64,000 nucleotides of DNA, taken from contig NZ_CP117866.1 in NCBI RefSeq assembly GCF_028736035.1, positions 3,224,001 through 3,288,000 of the forward strand. The letters run 5' to 3'. The DNA is from Streptomyces sp. T12 (GTDB lineage Bacteria; Actinomycetota; Actinomycetes; Streptomycetales; Streptomycetaceae). Every line of letters begins with the position of its first letter. Within the stretch, counting starts at the first letter, position 1. The notes below the pieces were generated by a model. It made no database searches. It saw only the letters and a program-made list of their open reading frames with translations, and was not told where the DNA came from. Positions 59,934 through 64,000 of the stretch are shown piece by piece. The position numbers and the translations under genes are program-made.

Positions 59934-60701
59934 ATGACCGAGCCCGTCATTTCGCTGCGCGGCGTACACGCCGAGCTGGGCTCGCGCCCCGTCCTGCGCG
60001 GCATCGACCTCACCGTGCGCCGCGGTGAGGTCGTCGCGCTGCTCGGCGCCAACGGCTCCGGCAAGTCGACCGCCGTGCGCAGCATCATCGGCCAGGTGCC
60101 GGTGGCCACCGGCGAGATCGAGCTGTTCGGCACCGCGCGGGCACGGTTCCGCGACTGGGCGCGGGTGGGGTACGTCCCGCAGCGCACGACCGCCGCGGGC
60201 GGCGTCCCGGCCACGATCACCGAGATCGTCTCCTCGGGCCGCCTGTCCCGCACCCGCTTCGGCGTCCTGCGCAAGGCCGACCACGCCGCCGTACAGCGCG
60301 CCCTGGAGCTGGTCGGGATGGCCGACCGCGCCAAGGACTCCGTGAACGCCCTCTCCGGCGGCCAGCACCAGCGCGTGCTGATCGCCCGCGCCCTGGCCTC
60401 CGAACCCGAACTGCTGATCATGGACGAGCCGATGGCGGGCGTCGACCTGGCCAGCCAGGAGGTCCTGGCCCGCACGCTCAGGGAACAGGTCGCGGCCGGT
60501 ACGACGGTCCTCCTCGTCCTGCACGAACTCGGCCCCCTGGAGCCACTGATCGACCGGGCGGTCGTCCTGCGCGACGGCTGTGTCCTGCACGACGGCCCGC
60601 CCCCGAAGGCGGTCGGCCAGCACGCGCTGCCCGGCCACGACCACGTCCACCCGCACGCGGCTCACGACGCCGAACCCCTCCGGACGGGACTGCTGAGCTG
60701 A
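59934..60701 (+). CDS. znuC: Zinc ABC transporter ATP-binding protein
   Basis: A 255-residue ABC ATPase with Walker A LLGANGSGKSTAVR, signature ALSGGQHQRVLIAR, Walker B LLIMDEPMAG and the switch His in LLVLHELG. It powers zinc import. A His-rich C-terminus (GQHALPGHDHVHPHAAHD) may bind zinc. The start follows acggaggacgg; the stop overlaps znuB (TGATG). Confidence 0.94.
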   Translation: MTEPVISLRGVHAELGSRPVLRGIDLTVRRGEVVALLGANGSGKSTAVRSIIGQVPVATGEIELFGTARARFRDWARVGYVPQRTTAAGGVPATITEIVSSGRLSRTRFGVLRKADHAAVQRALELVGMADRAKDSVNALSGGQHQRVLIARALASEPELLIMDEPMAGVDLASQEVLARTLREQVAAGTTVLLVLHELGPLEPLIDRAVVLRDGCVLHDGPPPKAVGQHALPGHDHVHPHAAHDAEPLRTGLLS

Positions 60702-61603
60702 TGGAGATCCTGAACTACGCCTTCATGCAGCGGGCCCTGCTCGCCGCCGTCCTGGTCGGCATCACGGCCCCCGCGATCGGCATCTACCTGGTCCAGCGCC
60801 GTCAGGCCCTGATGGGCGACGGAATCGGCCATGTCGCGATGACCGGCGTCGGCCTGGGCTTCCTGCTGTCCTGGTCCCCGGTGTGGATGGCAACGCTCGT
60901 CTCGATCCTCGGCGCGGTGCTGATGGAGCTGATCCGCTGGTACGGCCGGACGCGCGGCGACATCGCCCTCGCGATGCTGTTCTACGGCGGTATGGCCGGC
61001 GGCGTGATGTTCATCAACCTCGCGCCGACCGGCTCGAACGCGAACCTCACGTCGTATCTCTTCGGCTCGCTGTCGACGGTGAGCGAGTCGGACGTGACGG
61101 CGATCTGTCTGCTCGCGGCCTTCGTGGTGCTGGTCACGCTCGGCCTGCGCCGCCAGCTGTTCGCGGTGAGCCAGGACGAGGAGTTCGCCCGGGTGACCGG
61201 GCTGCCGGTGCGCGCCCTGAACCTGCTGACCGCGGTCACGGCGGCGGTGACGGTGACGGTCGCGATGCGAGTGGTGGGCCTGCTGCTGGTCAGCGCGCTC
61301 ATGGTCGTCCCCGTGGCTGCGGCCCAGCAGCTGAGCCGCAGCTTCGCGGCGACGTTCGCGATCGCCGTCGCCATCGGCGTCACGGTGACGATCGGCGGCA
61401 CCGTGACCTCGTACTACCAGGACGTGCCGCCCGGCGCGACGATCGTGCTGCTGACCATCGGCGCGTTCATCGCGCTGACGGCGCTGGCGACCCCGCTGGC
61501 CCGCCGCAGGTCCCGCGCCCTCGCCGCGGCGCAACCCTCCGGCGACCCTGCGGAGTGTGCAATTCCGGCCAGCAGGGGGACCGACGGCAAAGTCGGCGTC
61601 TGA
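60701..61603 (+). CDS. znuB: Zinc ABC transporter permease
   Basis: A 300-residue membrane permease of the ABC-3 family with about eight to nine helices. It has IGIYLVQRRQALMGDGIGHV near the N-terminus, GVMFINLAPTGSNANL, and GLLLVSALMVVPVAAAQQ. It forms the zinc channel with ZnuA and ZnuC. It overlaps znuC by one base, and zur follows 61 bp later. Confidence 0.94.
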   Translation: MEILNYAFMQRALLAAVLVGITAPAIGIYLVQRRQALMGDGIGHVAMTGVGLGFLLSWSPVWMATLVSILGAVLMELIRWYGRTRGDIALAMLFYGGMAGGVMFINLAPTGSNANLTSYLFGSLSTVSESDVTAICLLAAFVVLVTLGLRRQLFAVSQDEEFARVTGLPVRALNLLTAVTAAVTVTVAMRVVGLLLVSALMVVPVAAAQQLSRSFAATFAIAVAIGVTVTIGGTVTSYYQDVPPGATIVLLTIGAFIALTALATPLARRRSRALAAAQPSGDPAECAIPASRGTDGKVGV

Positions 61604-61664
61604 ACGCCGACAGTGCGGGCTGGCACAATGGCCCGGCAAGGCGCAGACGTGAGGAGGCAAACCG

Positions 61665-62075
61665 GTGACGACGGCAGGACCGCCCGTGAAGGGCCGAGCC
61701 ACCCGGCAGCGTGCAGCCGTGGCGGCGGCCCTTGACGAGGTCGACGAGTTCCGCAGTGCGCAGGATCTCCACGACATGCTCAAGCACAAGGGCGACTCGG
61801 TCGGGCTCACCACGGTCTACCGCACCCTGCAGTCCCTGGCCGACGCCGGCGAGGTCGACGTCCTGCGTACGTCCGACGGCGAGTCGGTGTACCGCCGCTG
61901 CTCGACCGGCGAACACCACCACCACCTGGTCTGCCGCGTCTGCGGCAAGGCCGTCGAGGTCGAGGGCCCCGCGGTGGAGAAGTGGGCGGACGCCATCGCG
62001 GCCGAGCACGGCTATGTGAACGTGGCGCACACGGTGGAGATCTTCGGTACGTGTGCGGAGTGCGCCACGGGTTGA
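61665..62075 (+). CDS. zur: Zinc uptake regulator (Fur family)
   Basis: A 136-residue Fur-family repressor. A winged helix (SAQDLHDMLKHKG, GLTTVYRTLQSLADAGEVD) is followed by the regulatory zinc site HHHHLVCRVCGK and the structural CxxC pairs (CRVC, CAEC). Zinc-loaded Zur represses zinc uptake. The GTG start at 61665 follows gaggagg. Its place behind znuACB matches Streptomyces, where Zur is SCO2508 by recall. Confidence 0.94.
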   Translation: MTTAGPPVKGRATRQRAAVAAALDEVDEFRSAQDLHDMLKHKGDSVGLTTVYRTLQSLADAGEVDVLRTSDGESVYRRCSTGEHHHHLVCRVCGKAVEVEGPAVEKWADAIAAEHGYVNVAHTVEIFGTCAECATG

Positions 62076-62165
62076 GCGGGAATCGCCCCCGCCGCCCCTA
62101 CCCGTCCCGTCCCCTGGGGGCTGCCGCCCCCAGACCCCCGCTTCGGCCCTGAACGGGCCTCGTCC

Positions 62166-62684
62166 TTACACGCGGGGCAGATGGCGGCCGAGCAGCATGC
62201 GCAGGCGGTCGATGTCGGCGGGGTCCGCGGCACCCCGCTTGGGCAGCACCTCCACCAGCAGGATGTTCGGGTCCCTGCTGAGCAGGACCAGGTGGTCACG
62301 GGTCTCCCGGTAGCCCCGGAACACGGACCAGCGCTGAGCCAGCGTGACGTGATCGGTGACGGTCGTGACCCCCGTCTCGGTGACCGTCGTGCGGTAGTCG
62401 CCCTGCCAGCTGACGGTACGCAGTCCGTGGTGGGCCTGCAGGTGCGGGATGCCCCAGATCATGACGGCGCACAGCGCGCCGAACAGCACCGAGGACGACC
62501 AGCCCGACATCGCCTGCGTGACGGCGAGCGACGCGAACAGCGCGACGAGGGCCCAGCGCAGCAGGTTCAGCCGGCGGATGCGCTCCCGTACCAGGACGGC
62601 CCTGAGGAAGTCCCCGCGCGAGGGCCGGTAGGCCAGCTCGACGGCGTCCGCGTCCTGGATGATGTCCCGCCCCTGGTGATCCAT
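62166..62684 (-). CDS. YcxB-like membrane protein
   Basis: A 172-residue protein with two adjacent hydrophobic segments (LRWALVALFASLAVTQAM and VLFGALCAVMIWGIPHLQ). A C-terminal beta domain follows (TTVTETGVTTVTDHVTLAQR, HLVLLSRDPNILLVEVLPKR), the pattern of YcxB-like proteins. The start at 62684 is used. Function unknown. It is in line with uppS and recO on the same strand. Confidence 0.78.
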   Translation of the reverse strand: MDHQGRDIIQDADAVELAYRPSRGDFLRAVLVRERIRRLNLLRWALVALFASLAVTQAMSGWSSSVLFGALCAVMIWGIPHLQAHHGLRTVSWQGDYRTTVTETGVTTVTDHVTLAQRWSVFRGYRETRDHLVLLSRDPNILLVEVLPKRGAADPADIDRLRMLLGRHLPRV

Positions 62685-62721
62685 GGGCGGAACCCTAGCG
62701 GCCCGCCCACGGCACCGGACA

Positions 62722-63555
62722 TCACTCCTGCCTGCCCTCCATGGCCAGCAGCTCCTCGTTCGGGATCGCCCCGCCGAACCGCCGGTCGCGGGAGGCGAAC
62801 TCCAGGCACGCCCGCCACAGGTCACGGCGGTCGAAGTCCGGCCACAGCACGTCCTGGAAGACCATCTCGGCGTAAGCGCTCTGCCAGAGAAGGTAGTTGG
62901 AGGTTCGCTGCTCGCCGCTCGGGCGCAGGAACAGGTCCACGTCCGGCATGTCCGGGTAGTACATGTACTTGGCGAAGGTCTTCTCATTGACCTTGGACGG
63001 GTCCAGCCGCCCCGCCTTCACGTCCTCCGCGAGGGCCTGCGCGGCATCGGCGATCTCGGCCCGCCCGCCGTAGTTCATGCAGAAGTACAGCGTCAGCTTG
63101 TCGTTGCCCTTGGTCTGCTCCTGGGCGATCTGGAGCTCCTTGGCGACCGACTTCCACAGCTTGGGCATCCGGCCGACCCACCGCACCCTGATCCCCAGCT
63201 CGTCGAGCTGGTCCCGGGTCTTGCGGATGAAGTCCCGGTTGAAGTTCATCAGGAAGCGCACCTCGTCCGGCGACCGCTTCCAGTTCTCGGTGGAGAAGGC
63301 GTACAGGGAGATCGCCCCCACGCCCATCTCGACCGCGCCCTGGAGGACGTCCAGCACCCGCTCGGCGCCGACCTTGTGCCCCTCGGTGCGCGGCAGCCCG
63401 CGCTCCTTCGCCCAGCGGCCGTTCCCGTCCATGACGATCGCCACATGGTTGGGGACGAGCTCGCCGGGGAGCTTCGGCGGGCGGGCACCGGACGGGTGCG
63501 GCTGCGGCGTCTTGTACTCGCGGCGCTGGCGCCCCAGGATCCCGCGTACGACCAT
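62722..63555 (-). CDS. uppS: Isoprenyl transferase (undecaprenyl diphosphate synthase)
   Basis: A 277-residue cis-prenyltransferase making polyprenyl diphosphate carriers for wall synthesis. It shows HVAIVMDGNGRWAKERG (catalytic Asp), AISLYAFSTENWKR, NYGGRAEIADA and DVDLFLRPSGEQRTSNYLL. The start at 63555 follows gagagg. It is 22 bp downstream of recO on the same strand, the standard Streptomyces order. Confidence 0.95.
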   Translation of the reverse strand: MVVRGILGRQRREYKTPQPHPSGARPPKLPGELVPNHVAIVMDGNGRWAKERGLPRTEGHKVGAERVLDVLQGAVEMGVGAISLYAFSTENWKRSPDEVRFLMNFNRDFIRKTRDQLDELGIRVRWVGRMPKLWKSVAKELQIAQEQTKGNDKLTLYFCMNYGGRAEIADAAQALAEDVKAGRLDPSKVNEKTFAKYMYYPDMPDVDLFLRPSGEQRTSNYLLWQSAYAEMVFQDVLWPDFDRRDLWRACLEFASRDRRFGGAIPNEELLAMEGRQE

Positions 63556-63577
63556 GTGCCTCTCGTCTCCCTTGCTT

Positions 63578-64000
63578 CTACTTTTCGACGTACCGAAGTG
63601 AGCGCAACCCGCGCTCCAGGTGCCAGTGCAGATAGGCGGACACCAACCCGCTGCCCTCCCGGACGTACCGCGGCTCGCAGGCGTCCGCGGTCTCCCAGTC
63701 TCCCGTAAGCAGCGCGGCGAGCAGTTCCAGGGTCTGCGGCGACGGTACGACGCTACCGGGCACCCGGCAGTCGACGCAGACCGAGCCTCCTGAGGCGACC
63801 GAGAAGAAGCGGTTCGGTCCCGGCATCCCGCACTTCGCACAGTCGCTGAAGGTGGGGGCGTAGCCGTTGACGGCGAGCGACCGCAGCAGGAAGGCGTCGA
63901 GAACAAGGTGCGGGGCGTGCTCGCCGCGGGACAGCGTCCGCAGCGCCCCGACCAGGAGCAGATACTGCTGAACGGCCGGCTCGCCCTCGTGGTCGGTGAA
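63578..64000 (-). CDS. recO: DNA repair protein RecO, C-terminal part
   Basis: The last 140 codons of RecO; the N-terminal OB domain lies beyond the window. It shows the helical core (YLLLVGALRTLSRGEHAP, DAFLLRSLAVNGYAP) and the zinc-finger Cys in FSDCAKCG and VCVDC. RecO loads RecA with RecR in recombinational repair. It is coupled closely to uppS downstream. Confidence 0.92.
   Translation of the reverse strand, partial: FTDHEGEPAVQQYLLLVGALRTLSRGEHAPHLVLDAFLLRSLAVNGYAPTFSDCAKCGMPGPNRFFSVASGGSVCVDCRVPGSVVPSPQTLELLAALLTGDWETADACEPRYVREGSGLVSAYLHWHLERGLRSLRYVEK

Noticed and set aside
1..64000. CRISPR arrays, rRNA or tRNA genes
   Set aside because: No regularly spaced repeats with unique spacers, and no cloverleaf or rRNA-like sequence was found by reading both strands; a tRNA search program would be needed to be certain.

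Overview
The window is high-GC actinobacterial chromosome, almost certainly Streptomyces. Support comes from the roughly 70% G+C codon use, GTG/TTG starts, ATGA-type stop/start overlaps, DasR-, Zur- and GlnR-like operators, the class F sortase, the GH18 chitinase, and Streptomyces-type dispersed hairpins. The right end (chitinase, glyS, znuACB, zur, uppS, recO) follows the order I recall from the S. coelicolor core around SCO2503-SCO2510. No rRNA, tRNA or CRISPR array was seen.

Layout. 1-4.4 kb: a partial phosphotransferase, a sortase with a probable surface partner, a divergent HxlR regulator/oxidoreductase pair and a TauE/SafE exporter. 4.5-8.8 kb: an assimilatory nitrite reductase operon (FAD oxidoreductase, nirB, nirD) behind a four-part GlnR-like box. 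8.8-11.2 kb: a TetR regulator and two short-chain dehydrogenases. 11.4-15.7 kb: a very large trypsin-STAND-propeller protein broken by one frameshift. 15.7-18.1 kb: a SulP anion transporter coupled to a beta-carbonic anhydrase. 18.2-22.5 kb: a two-component system, a secreted PhoX-like protein and an excalibur-domain protein.

22.55-33.37 kb is a degraded integrative element bounded by a perfect 29-bp direct repeat that interrupts, on the left, the terminator hairpin still intact on the right beside ppdK. It holds recombinase and transposase remnants, headless LacI and GntR genes, a GH5 cellulase with two LacI-type operators, a YdcF protein, a nucleotide-type enzyme and a P-loop kinase. Near its right end lies an AT-rich island with an HNH endonuclease, a DUF6602-like putative nuclease, a small membrane protein and a 150-bp inverted repeat. 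This island and the trypsin-STAND gene are the best candidates for conflict or defence functions.

33.4-48.6 kb: ppdK, a ROK regulator divergent from two coupled carbohydrate hydrolases, a sulfatase-type membrane enzyme, dusB and two MFS exporters around an XRE/MmyB-type regulator. 48.7-57.3 kb: a small CxxC protein, a broken acetyltransferase carrying a dispersed hairpin, a TetR/aldo-keto reductase pair with a strong operator, a chitinase with dre-like sites, a beta-lactamase divergent from blaA/blaB-type regulators, a LysE exporter and a secreted-type phosphoesterase-fold protein. 57.4-64 kb: glyS, the zinc uptake operon with tandem Zur boxes, zur, a YcxB-like protein, uppS and partial recO.
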